Positions 11,284 to 20,612 of a stretch of 64,000 nt of DNA are shown in pieces (position 1 is the first letter of the stretch; each line of letters starts with the position of its first letter). The notes beneath the pieces are model-generated. The model was not told the DNA's origin and did not search any database. It saw only the letters and a list, made by a program, of their open reading frames with translations. A program made the position numbers and the translations under genes. This DNA is from Scilla litardierei (lineage: Eukaryota > Streptophyta > Magnoliopsida > Asparagales > Asparagaceae), in assembly GCA_030789695.1 (NCBI GenBank), contig CM061139.1:198621641-198685640 (forward strand), read 5' to 3'.

Positions 11284-12186
11284 CTTGCAGAGAAGAAGAA
11301 GGGGCATACGGATGCCTCTACCTCAGGTACAAATTCAATTCAGTAAAACGTAATTATTTCCAATCATTTAGTATGAGATACTAAAACACATTTGTGTATT
11401 GTATACAGGTGGCTGATGAGAAGCAGAGATTGGGTGAAGTGCGGAGTGTAATGTCCTACCAGCTACTGCACAAGTACTAGAGGGGGGGTGAATAGTACTT
11501 TAAAATAATAAGGAGTATAATTCCAAATTAAATTGCAAACAACTACCAAATCAATTTGCGGAAGCTTAAATTGAATGACAACACAAAATAAACAATGCTA
11601 ACAAACGATGTTAATGGGTTCGGATCCACCCAAGTCTCCCCGACTTGTTCCCGGTGATCCTACGTCCCAACCACCCGGATCCCCTCCGGATACTTGAGTT
11701 AGAAACCCTAACTCAAGATTTCCACTATGAATATCTTGTGAAAAACCTTCACAAGATCAAATCATACATGCAATGGCAAAGTGAATCCCACAACCCGGGA
11801 TCACAAACTTCTCTCACAACCGAGAGAATCACAAGCAATATAAATGAGTTATATTGAAATAAACAAATCTTACCACAAAATCCTATACCTTGAGTTTTTC
11901 ATACCCAAATGGTGAAATGAAGGATTTGAGGAAGATGAAGTCACCAAGACCTAGCACCAAGGAAATGACCAGCAATCGGTGCCTAGGAATGAGTTGGAGA
12001 CTTGGATCAAGCAATAGCTTGAAGAGCTCACCAAGAACAAGCTTCTCTCTAGATCTAGAAATGAGAGAGAGAATGGGTTTCTTGTGAGGAAGAGAGCTTT
12101 AGATTTGAGGGAGAATAGCTATCTCTTTAGAACTCAATGAATCTCTTAATGGCAGCTCTAACCTAGATAGAAATGACCTAGGTTCG

Positions 12187-12194
12187 TATTTATA
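12187..12194 (-). promoter_or_regulatory. TATA box of the SIRE-like LTR
   Basis: TATAAATA on the minus strand, 55 bp downstream (in transcription sense) of the nearest array motif at 12250. Confidence 0.65.
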
Positions 12195-12249
12195 GGGTCC
12201 CATAAAAACAAGATAGGTCATTCACCAACGGATAGAAATCTGTGAGACT

Positions 12250-12786
12250 TAGTCGGTCAAAGAACAATCACTGACCGACTAGTTCATCAACTAGTCGGTC
12301 AGCCAAACAACGTGGACCGACTAAGAGTAGATCTGAGAAGAGATAGAATTTCAGACCTAGAAATCTAGTCGGTCCAAGAAGACTGTCTGACCGACTAGTT
12401 TCACAACTAGTCGGTCAGTCAGTGAACGTAGACCGACTAAGAGGCAAAATAACTTAGTCTGAATGCAAAGTGACTTAGTCGGTCCAAGAACAAAAGTTGA
12501 CCGACTAAATTGTCAACTAGTCGGTCACCAAACGTTCTTAGACCGACTAACGATAAACAGTAGCTTAGGAGAATTTTAGAGTGAACAGTAAGTCACAACT
12601 AGTCGGTCAAAGAAACATCACTGACCGACTAGTTCACAAACTAGTCGGTCGGTGAGTCAACGTAGACCGACTAACTGTAAACAGTAAAGTCCAAGAAATT
12701 AAGGAATCAAACTAGTCGGTCCAAGAACAGTTGCCGACCGACTAGATCACCATCTAGTCGGTCAGTACTTGTTCTTGTACCAACTA
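12250..12786 (-). promoter_or_regulatory. Five-unit DRE-core palindromic array upstream of LTR TATA
   Basis: The motif TAGTCGGTC (F) and its complement GACCGACTA (R) alternate F-R-F-R. Starts are 12250, 12273, 12292, 12315; 12366, 12389, 12408, 12431; 12476, 12499, 12518, 12541; 12600, 12623, 12642, 12665; 12713, 12736, 12755 and a decayed one near 12778. Steps inside each unit are always 23, 19, 23 bp, and unit starts are 110-124 bp apart. Each intact motif contains ACCGAC, the DRE/CRT core (A/GCCGAC) bound by DREB/CBF factors. Nineteen of twenty cores are intact. The stress-response role is inference. Confidence 0.8.
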
Positions 12787-13187
12787 ACATGCACGTACAA
12801 ATCCGAATCGAAGCGCGACGCTTCGAGGAAGTTAGAATGAACTTGTGCAAGGATCCTAGAGCTACGAAATGAGCGTAATGAAGATATAGACGTAAGATAT
12901 ACTCAAGGCTTAACAATCTATATATCGAAGCTAAAAGACTATAAATAAAACCTTAATAAACGGTCTTCGAGAGCTTCGATTGAATCTTCATAACTTCCAA
13001 AGCGTCGCAAGAGCTTCAACGAAGCTTTAGACATGAATATGAGCTTTGGGAAGTGTTGAGATGTCGCTTTGAATGTTCTCGTGAAATTGGCGACGATCTC
13101 CAAAACTGCGCTCACAAATTGTTAGTTCATGGATTATTTATGTTTGCTCATCATCAAAACCAAATCCGGGGAGTCCAATATTCAACA

Positions 13188-13201
13188 TTCTCCCCCTTTT
13201 T
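13188..13201 (-). other. Polypurine tract before the 3' LTR
   Basis: AAAAAGGGGGAGAA on the minus strand sits directly before the LTR start. It primes plus-strand DNA synthesis in LTR elements and fixes the orientation as minus. Confidence 0.75.
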
Positions 13202-14171
13202 GGTGATGACAAACCAACATAAATAATAATCAAAAATAATACTTCAAATGTAAAATACTTACTCCCCCTGCATTGATGACACGTTAATTCCAAAATGAAT
13301 ATATATGAATTGCATCAAGCAGACGAGTAAGATAAATAAAGAGAATCAATTTTCGAAATATCGGATTTTGAAAATCCTTATATGTATCTTAACTCCCCCT
13401 GAATCTAACATATCAAACTAGATTCTTGGAAATTGAGTTAAATTTTCATTTGCGCTATTTATTATCATTATCTCTCCCCATTTGGCATTATCCCAAAAAT
13501 GGGGGGCATACAACGACAACAATTAGGAAATGTAAAATCCAACACCGGGAGTCGAAGACATAGACAATGGACCAACTTGACACCAAGGGAATAAAAATGT
13601 GGAAATCAAATCAAGGTGTGCCAAAATGTCCATTATCACAAAAAGATCAAAAATCATCAAAAATACCAAATAATTATTCATTTCTTGAATAATGAAACAT
13701 ACTCTTCAACATTCAATATTCTTGGTTAATTTTGTGCATGGAAAACAATTCTATATAATTATAGGAATATAATCTATTTAACCAAGTTTTTAATCGTCGA
13801 GCGACGAATTCACATTTCAAATGCATTCAACGAATATATAAAAAATGCACGACGAATAAATGACAAAGTGAATGACGATGAACATATATATATGAAGAGA
13901 AAACATGAGTACATCCAAAAAGATATCACATCGAATATATGAGGTACATCATATGAAGCGCTACATATCATCAAAAAGAAATACAACATCATCATCAACA
14001 TCATCAAAGTGTATCAACATACATCAAAACAAATCATAACATAATATCCAACTCCGACATCCAGAAATCGCAAAAATACATCAAAACATCTCTCAAACCC
14101 CATCCTAACCCAAAATACTCTCACTAAGATATATCATCCAAAGCGAAGTGGAGAGTCCTCGAAACAAGCAA
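13202..14171 (-). other. Spacer between extra ORF and polypurine tract
   Basis: About 970 bp, AT-rich and stop-rich in all frames. No second reading frame or repeat array is seen. Confidence 0.5.
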
Positions 14172-15428
14172 TCACGAGGAGGTGGCAGGATCTGCAGTCT
14201 CCGTGGGTCCAGTCGACGGAGTGGACTCAGGCTCTGCAGGGAGTAGAGGTGTCTCAACAGATGGAATCGTCGGGGCAGGAGTGGAGATCTCAGCAACAGG
14301 CTCATCAACGGGAATATCAACAGCAGCAGGGGTCTCGACAGAAGCAGCAGCAGGAGTGTCAACAGCAGCAGGAGATACATGAGCAGGCTCGGAAGACTGG
14401 TCAGCAGCAGGCTCAGAAGGCTGAAGAGCTGAAGCAGTAGGCTCTGGAACACCGGTAGTGGTGCCAACTCCAGGAGCAAAAGTGGAAGTACCAGCAGCAG
14501 CAGCAGTGGCCTCATCGCCACGGGCAAAAGAAGTGACAAGCTCGTCAAGCTCCTCATCGTCCATCTCCTCGGCCTCAGACACTGACAGAGGAAGATCAAT
14601 CCCCATCATACGTGCCATACGGCAGACTACCTCCTCAGTACGAGCCAAACGGGAGTCGTGCTGACGAAGTAGGCGTACGACATCGTCCAATGTAGCAGGG
14701 GAAGAGGAGGCTGCAGCAGCTGACGGAGTAGACTGGGATGCAGATGCGGTAGACCTCTGCACGTGACGAAGTGCCGCTAGAGATTTCTTCACGGCCGTCG
14801 CGTTCAGAGGCGTACCCAAAGGACGCTCATCGTCAGGAGGGAGAGGGACTCGGAAATGACGGAATACGAGAGTCAACAGGCAAGGGTATGGAATGTGCGC
14901 AGACTTATTGGTCTTGCGTATACACTCGAAAGAATCCATCTTATCGAGTATCACGCGAGCCCAATTAATCTCGCACCCCAAGAAAAGAGCGTAGATCAAT
15001 TTCAAGAACGGCTGGGATGGGAGTGAAGAGGATCCATACTTAGGGAGGAGACATGACTTCAAAATCAGGTTAAGAACCCACGCATTCGGCTTAAAGGATT
15101 TCGATGGAACACCAATGAATGCGGAGGGGATAACCTGGAAAATCTCAGAAAGAATAGACTGATCCAAGGAAGAAATGTCGTCTACAGAAATGTCCGAAGG
15201 AAGGAGACCACACGACAAACAACCAAGAATCTCCCCCAAGATTTCTGCCGTGAGAACTATAGGAGTTCCCAAGACAGTCGTCTCAATGGAGTGGCTGGCA
15301 TCGTACTGGCCTCGAATACGATTGGCATAGAACAATTTCACGAGGCGAGGATACGGTTTGGGATTGGCCTTGGGGTCGAATCGGAGATAATCTAGAAGGC
15401 CACTATAGGACAGAAGATCAGCAAGGCC
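14172..15428 (-). CDS. Retroelement extra ORF with plant transposon-like domain, N-terminus in gap
   Basis: The frame is open from the assembly gap to a stop at 14172, about 418 residues. The first 200 residues (GLADLLSYSGLLDYLRFDP, LVKLFYANRIRG, VLGTPIVLTAEILGEILGC, LGCEINWARVILDKM) resemble the putative plant transposon domain often found in retroelement-borne proteins. A linker with a short helical segment (residues near LRQHDSRLARTEEVVCRMAR) follows, then a long low-complexity tail rich in Ala, Pro, Thr, Ser and Glu, made of imprecise repeats. It lies upstream of the polypurine tract of the SIRE-like LTR in the same orientation, the position of the extra, so-called env-like, ORF in that lineage. 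Function is unknown. It is open along its visible length, unlike other element genes here. Confidence 0.65.
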   Translation of the reverse strand, partial: GLADLLSYSGLLDYLRFDPKANPKPYPRLVKLFYANRIRGQYDASHSIETTVLGTPIVLTAEILGEILGCLSCGLLPSDISVDDISSLDQSILSEIFQVIPSAFIGVPSKSFKPNAWVLNLILKSCLLPKYGSSSLPSQPFLKLIYALFLGCEINWARVILDKMDSFECIRKTNKSAHIPYPCLLTLVFRHFRVPLPPDDERPLGTPLNATAVKKSLAALRHVQRSTASASQSTPSAAAASSSPATLDDVVRLLRQHDSRLARTEEVVCRMARMMGIDLPLSVSEAEEMDDEELDELVTSFARGDEATAAAAGTSTFAPGVGTTTGVPEPTASALQPSEPAADQSSEPAHVSPAAVDTPAAASVETPAAVDIPVDEPVAEISTPAPTIPSVETPLLPAEPESTPSTGPTETADPATSS

Positions 15429-15928
15429 NNNNNNNNNNNNNNNNNNNNNNNNNNNNNNNNNNNNNNNNNNNNNNNNNNNNNNNNNNNNNNNNNNNNNNNN
15501 NNNNNNNNNNNNNNNNNNNNNNNNNNNNNNNNNNNNNNNNNNNNNNNNNNNNNNNNNNNNNNNNNNNNNNNNNNNNNNNNNNNNNNNNNNNNNNNNNNNN
15601 NNNNNNNNNNNNNNNNNNNNNNNNNNNNNNNNNNNNNNNNNNNNNNNNNNNNNNNNNNNNNNNNNNNNNNNNNNNNNNNNNNNNNNNNNNNNNNNNNNNN
15701 NNNNNNNNNNNNNNNNNNNNNNNNNNNNNNNNNNNNNNNNNNNNNNNNNNNNNNNNNNNNNNNNNNNNNNNNNNNNNNNNNNNNNNNNNNNNNNNNNNNN
15801 NNNNNNNNNNNNNNNNNNNNNNNNNNNNNNNNNNNNNNNNNNNNNNNNNNNNNNNNNNNNNNNNNNNNNNNNNNNNNNNNNNNNNNNNNNNNNNNNNNNN
15901 NNNNNNNNNNNNNNNNNNNNNNNNNNNN
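15429..15928. other. Assembly gap (500 N)
   Basis: Exactly 500 unresolved bases, a common placeholder size. True distance is unknown, so the element structure across it should not be trusted. Confidence 0.99.
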
Positions 15929-15992
15929 TTCCTGGGAGGCGCGGGATTGAGACCCGACCGGCGCACGCTTTACTGCTTTCTGATGTGTCAAA
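15929..15992 (+). mobile_element. SINE 3' end fragment
   Basis: A box-B-like GGGATTGAGACCC is followed by GCTTTCTGATGTGTCAAAAAAAG, closely matching the end of the complete SINE at 28364-28468 (GCTTTCCGATGTATCAAAAAA). The 5' part is in the gap. Confidence 0.5.
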
Positions 15993-17050
15993 AAAAGAGA
16001 GCCGGAACATATAATTTTGTTTTTTCATATCAAGTTTCAACACATATTATAATGGAATTTATAAATTGTATAGTCAGATTTATGTAAACAAATATATGTT
16101 AACATTCACAGTACACCGTTTAAATCATTAGCTAAATCTAACATGTGTGTGTATTGCACATGACAAGATTCCTACTGTCACTAAAAATTATTTCAGCATT
16201 CACTACTGAGTACATTCCTGTGACTCCAGATATAAATGAATCATTACTTACTGTGAGAATATTTGGAGGGACAAAGTCAGTTCCTATCATAGTAGACGTA
16301 TGCCAAGGATTGCTATTAAGTCTTTAATTCTTTGAACCATTATGAATGAACTTACTAGGCATGTTCAATGGAGGCCAGTAAGTGTGCCAATTATGTGGAG
16401 CGATAGATTGTAGAATGATGATTAGCTTTAGGTATACAAATATATTAAATGAAGGCAACTAAAGAGGGTGTGATATTGCTCCCTTGCCAAGGAGTGGGGC
16501 CTTGACAAAATTGGTGAAAGAAAAGGATTCATGACGCAAACCCCAGAAGTATGAGATAAATGTTTTGTTGTTTTATTGTTATAGTTTGTGCTTTACCCAT
16601 ATTTGTGTGGATGCATAGCCATAGTTAAGGAACATTAAAAGGTTAAACAAAATATTTATTTACCACTATGTTGCATCAATATGGACACGTCGATACGGGG
16701 ATGACACGACACGACATGGCATCACTTAAGTAAATTCTAAAAATATATACTAATAATAGAAGTGTTATGGTTGATACGACCAACATATCTGACATGTATC
16801 CGATATGATATGACTTGATAATTCAAGTATCAATGCTTCCTAGATTTACCCACATCAAATCATACCTCATTCTCTCTGCCCTTCAGCATTTAAATAACAA
16901 GCATGCATATCTACGTAGGAAGAGTTGCAGGCATTGTGGTCAGCCTTAAGGATTTAACCAAACATATTCACTCCTCAATGCAGAGCAACTGCAATCTTCA
17001 AGTGTTGTGCACAAGTGCAAAAGCTTTGAACCGTCAAATGATTTGGTGGT
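15993..17050. other. No gene seen
   Basis: AT-rich sequence with stops in all frames. Short diverged runs of the type CGATACG/GACACGAC near 16685-16810 recur at 22150-22320 and 42240-42400 and are probably old repeat remains. Confidence 0.5.
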
Positions 17051-17059
17051 GAGAGGACG

Positions 17060-17660
17060 AGCAAGAACACCAAGAGCATAATAAAATTGAATCTTTCAGG
17101 CGTCGGCCAACCAAAGAAACACTCAATAGCTTTTATTCAACAAGTGAAGAAAAGTAAATACAACTCTTCTTACTTCTCAGCGAAGAAGAAGAAGCACTCA
17201 AGATCTCCATAAAAGCTCTCAATGCAATTTCTAAAGTTGGCTCTCTCAATTAGAGGCTCAAAGCTCTCTTTGATTTCTCCGTGTTTCTCCCAAGAAAAAC
17301 CCTCCTCAAGCGTCCCTTTTATAGCCTCTTAGGACATGGGCACAAATCGAATTCTACTGGGAGAAGAACTCTTAATTCGGAAGGAATTCTATTTAGAGAA
17401 CAATAGAACTCAAACAGAATTCTATTGGGATAGCAACTCTAACTCGAATAGGATTTTGCATCATGTAGTCGGTGCCTCCGAGCTGCCGAGCTCTCTGCTA
17501 GAGACTGAGCTGCCGAGAGCCGAGCTGTTGAGTTGCCGAGCTTCTGAGCTTCCGAGAGGTCGGCGCTTTCAAGAGTATGCACAGCTCTGAATTCCCGTAT
17601 CTAGCCATGCAAAGCCAGATACATGGGCTTCAAGGCACAAGTGAGCTAGCCCTGCATAGC
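17060..17660 (-). repeat. LTR-like promoter fragment (minus strand)
   Basis: On the minus strand TATAAAAG at 17323-17316 is preceded upstream by two copies of an AATTCTATT-containing block (17345-17425) and an imprecise GAGCTGCCGAG array (17478-17575). A G/A-rich transcribed-leader-like region follows at 17110-17300. No terminal repeats, primer site or coding region were found, so the identity as an LTR is tentative. Confidence 0.3.
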
Positions 17661-18442
17661 CACTTGCATGCACATCTCCAAAGCTCTTGTAGCACCTCAA
17701 ATTGAGCCAACTTTCACATCAAGATCAAGATGGAACTGAACAAGGCTGATACATTATCAAATTACAAAGAGAATGCAACTTCTTAGAGGTGGCTAGGCTT
17801 GTGCAAAACATTTGATAAATGAGAAGGATTCAAGGTAAACATTTTCGGTTGGAATACATAATATATGCTAATCAACGTTGTTATCATTTCCTGCGCGCAG
17901 ACGTATCATTCACTATTAAGGATGTTTTCCCCTTTGTTCTTGCTCTTGGCAAATTAGGCCATCATCAAGGAATACATCCTAACGCCATAGTCAGCATGTC
18001 AGTTATTTCAAGTACATAGATCGAAAATTTTAGAAGTGCATCAGCGAATTGCTATTTATAATTGACGTTGTAAATCTGATACATTGGACTCCACCCAGAG
18101 CATACGAATTATGATGCTAAAAATGAAACAACGAGAAACATTTTGCTCAGCTGCTCAATTGAACTCATAAAACCCTACACAAAATCGAATAGTAAATCCC
18201 ACAATTCAACTGGAATTTACACTTTTCGCATCAAATTATAACCAAATGCATCGAATTCCCTTAAAAATTCTGGCTTTTCTGGGTCATTATTCAAGAAAAA
18301 GAAGGCAACCCACTTGGAAATGATGAACCCAAGTGGGTATTTATCGTCCTCCATGTATACTTAAATCTTAAAAAGAAAGGAATGAAAACCAAGCCGACCA
18401 ATTAAAACACATCGCTTTTAAAAAAATGAGGTTGAAACTAAC
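17661..18442. other. No complete gene seen; possible intron of the 18.5-kb exon
   Basis: The frame at 17819-18019 (plus) is not recognised and has no supporting signals. If the transit-peptide exon at 18443-18544 is part of a gene, its first intron would begin here, but no ribosomal-protein exon was found down to the assembly gap. Confidence 0.4.
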
Positions 18443-18544
18443 CGAAGGTGAGCTGAGTGGAGGAAGCAATGGCTGGCCCAAGAACGAAGAAGAGGAGAGA
18501 GTAAGTCCGGCCATCGAGCTCTGTAGTGCAGCCATTGCTGCCAT
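18443..18544 (-). pseudogene. Orphan first exon encoding a chloroplast transit peptide, RPL24-like
   Basis: On the minus strand an ATG at 18544 opens 34 codons, MAAMAALQSSMAGLTLSSSS then FLGQPLLPPLSSPS, and ends at a consensus donor G|GTTAGT (18442). The peptide is rich in Ser, Leu and Ala with almost no acid residues, as plastid transit peptides are. The pattern MxxMxALQSS...SFLGQ resembles the start of nuclear-encoded chloroplast 50S ribosomal protein L24, from memory only. The upstream side (18560-18770) has GGGCC-type elements (TGGGCC, AGGGCC) common in promoters of plant translation genes. No downstream exon was found in the 2.4 kb to the gap, so the rest is either lost, beyond the gap, or behind a long intron. 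Confidence 0.4.
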
Positions 18545-19017
18545 TTTTTTCCTCCTTTTTTTCCTTTTCCCTCTTTTCCTCGCGGATGAAGTTCAAAATT
18601 AGGAGGAAAGAAGAGGAAAAGGGCCTTATCTCAAAAGAGACACCTTAACATTATCCATGTGCACGTGCCGCGCACGAGTTTGTGGGTTTTTAAGCTATTT
18701 GGACTTCAGAGTTTAGAGCTCTCTACCCATACCCGACCCGTTTTTGTAGTGGGCCTCCCGGGGCAAAACAAAACGATTGCCCACCCTTTTCCCACCCATT
18801 ATTGCGAAAGAGGCGATTTCTCTTGTAGTTTTACAGAGGTTTTTAATCCTAGGGTTGAGTCGGAGATTATGGTGATTGATGAGGAATAAGGAGAGGATTA
18901 ATGTGAAGAGGGTTGGGATCGGGAGAGTAAGCAAGATTCATCAAGGTTTGCAAATTCCCCTCTTTTTAACTGAATTTTTTTTGGAGGTTCTTTTATTGTT
19001 AAATACACTGTTGAAAT

Positions 19018-19360
19018 CGAATTCGAATTCGAATTCTGCACTTCGTTGAATAATAAAAAACACCAAATTGTTTGGCAATGTAAATACGCAGTATAGTTGG
19101 TTCTTTTTCCCGGAATGTTTTATAATTCTTTTTTTCCCCTTAATGCATACATAAAATACTGTTCAAAGTTGATTTTTTTATTTAACCGTAGTATTCTGAT
19201 TACTTACCTGACATTATTTTGCTTATAGAACAGAAAATATCTTCTTAGCTCAAATGATGATTTCCATACGTTTTGGCTGTTAGACACAAATAAGAGAGCA
19301 ACGATGAACGTAGAGAGTTAGCGAATAGGTGATGTTGATTTAATGGACCAGTCCCCTTTG
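19018..19360 (+). repeat. Copy 1 of a direct duplication (partner 21690-21968)
   Basis: The run ACAGAAAATATC near 19229 followed by TTAGCTCAAATGATGATTTC and flanking sequence recurs with moderate divergence at 21837. Order and orientation are the same over about 300 bp. The two copies flank the inverted-repeat element. Confidence 0.65.
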
Positions 19361-19556
19361 AACTTACTAGTAAAATGCATGTGTCATGCATGCATTGAAT
19401 AACTAGTTATTAGTGTAATAAAACTGTTACATGATGAACATAGATAGTTAGCGAATAGGTGATAGTGATTTAATGGCCATTCCCCTTTTAACTTACTAGT
19501 AAAATGCATGTGTCATGCACATATTGAATAACTTGTTAGTAGTGTAATAAAACTGC
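19302..19556 (+). repeat. Tandem duplication, two ~130-bp units
   Basis: GATGAACGTAGAGAGTTAGC at 19302 and GATGAACATAGATAGTTAGC at 19433 begin two adjacent units. They share TTACTAGTAAAATGCATGTG and the end AGTGTAATAAAACTG. Only a few differences are seen. Confidence 0.85.
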
Positions 19557-20384
19557 TTCAATAGAGAATTTTTTTAGTATGGTGTTTTGTAAGCGAGTTT
19601 GGCTTGAAATGGCCCAATAACCGATACCCGACCGAACCATTTGGTTAATTGGGATACATGAGATATTCCCTCACGTAACAGAATAATGTTACATGAGATA
19701 TTCCATCATGTAACATGTAACAGAATAATGTTACGTGCAAGGGCGGAGCCAGGAATTGTTTCCATCCTGGGCTATTGATCACATATAAAAGGGATGTGGA
19801 TTAGGTTAGGGGTATGTGATTTTGACAGTTGGTGGGTTACAATGCCTAATGTCAAGCGTTTTGAAGAGATTTTGTGTGAAAAGGAGCGATTTTTGTGATA
19901 ATTGGGATTTTTCCTTTCCTTTTCTTTTGGTTAATATTCTTTCGTTATGGATCTTTTTGGCGCAAGTTATTCTAGGCTTTTCGGGCATAAGTACAGATGT
20001 AAATACAAATTTAATGTTCGGTTATTTATGAATAGTGTCTTATTATGTGTTGAAGGAGAAGTAGAGCTAAAGTTATGTTTGATTGCAAGAAAATATGTCG
20101 AAATCTTGAACTCAATTCTATGAAAGTGACTTCTTTAGATCGCAATTCAGATATAGTTAATATTATTCACTATATCCATGCAACCAAAAACAACATTGTT
20201 ATTGGTCAACCGGTTAATATGTAATATAAATATCAATTAGTTAGGAAAAATTACACATTGGCCAGTAATCTTATGAATTTAACAGTATATACACTAAATT
20301 AGTTAGGATTTTGACTAAAAAGGTTACATCTTAATCATCGTTAATTATAAATCATATCAAAGAAAAATACAAACTTATCTAAAA

Positions 20385-20448
20385 AAGAGTCGACCCCAGG
20401 ACCTTCAGCTTAGGAAACAAATGCTCTACCAACCGAACTAATTGATGA
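20385..20448 (-). other. tRNA-Arg(CCT)-derived module inside the hAT element
   Basis: On the minus strand AGTTCGGTTGGTAGAGCA (box A-like), TTTGTTTCCTAAGCTGAAG (anticodon arm, CCT in the loop) and GGGGTCGACTC (box B-like) follow in tRNA order. The acceptor stem is not paired, so this is a derivative rather than a gene. Confidence 0.55.
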
Positions 20449-20544
20449 TGTTGTATGAGAATGGAAAATGTTTTATTAATGGAAATTTTTTTCAAGTTAG
20501 GGATTAATGAATAGAGGAAAAAGAACAGATAATAGCGTGTCTGG

Positions 20545-20612
20545 CAAGAGTCGAACCCATGACTTTTAACTTTAGAAACAAACCACTAACAAGTGGACTG
20601 CTTGCTTGCTAT
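20545..20612 (-). other. Second tRNA-Arg-derived module, more decayed
   Basis: Minus strand: TTTGTTTCTAAAGTTAAAAG followed by TCATGGGTTCGACTCTTGCC. The T-arm and box B are well kept, and the anticodon arm resembles the first module with a base lost. It lies 100 bp from the first module in the same orientation. Confidence 0.5.

Larger units (their letters stand above)
6266..11466 (+). mobile_element. Ty1/copia LTR retrotransposon, 5' part
   Basis: Complete 5' LTR, initiator-Met primer site, 1.9-kb leader and gag are present. The element is cut shortly after gag at 11466 by a SIRE-like LTR on the opposite strand, so protease, integrase, RT and the 3' LTR are absent here. It was inserted into the Athila ORF1-like gene, with AGAAT at 6261-6265 as the candidate left target-site copy. 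Confidence 0.8.
11467..13187 (-). repeat. 3' LTR of the SIRE-like element (1721 bp)
   Basis: On the minus strand it starts TGTTGAATATTGG at 13187 directly after the polypurine tract and ends CTTGTGCA at 11467. A TATA box (TATAAATA) lies at 12194-12187, with a regular motif array directly upstream of it. Insertion interrupts the copia element after gag. Confidence 0.7.
11467..15428 (-). mobile_element. SIRE-like Ty1/copia element, 3' part (minus strand)
   Basis: Read on the minus strand the order is extra ORF (to 14172), spacer, polypurine tract (13188-13201), and 3' LTR (13187 down to 11467). The phrase before the tract (GTCATCACCAAAAAGGGGG) and an LTR beginning TGTTGAATATTGGACTCCCC are features I associate with the SIRE/Maximus lineage, which carries an extra ORF between pol and the 3' LTR. 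The upstream part is lost in the assembly gap. Confidence 0.65.

Noticed and set aside
12250..12786. CRISPR-like or satellite array reading of the TAGTCGGTC repeats
   Set aside because: The repeats alternate in orientation with fixed short steps and lie next to a TATA box inside an LTR of a plant genome. Neither a CRISPR array nor a satellite has this build.
14105..14599. Leucine-rich 164-residue frame on the minus strand
   Set aside because: It is a shifted-frame shadow of the Ala/Pro/Ser/Thr-rich tail of the extra ORF at 14172-15428.
15392..16043. Long frames running through the gap
   Set aside because: They are open only because N codons are not stops; the true sequence is unknown.
18251..18365. 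Possible second exon of the transit-peptide gene (minus, MEDDKYPLGFIISKWVAFFF...)
   Set aside because: The only frame that opens needs a non-preferred donor at 18439, and the product matches nothing expected of plastid ribosomal protein L24; evidence is too weak to list as an exon.
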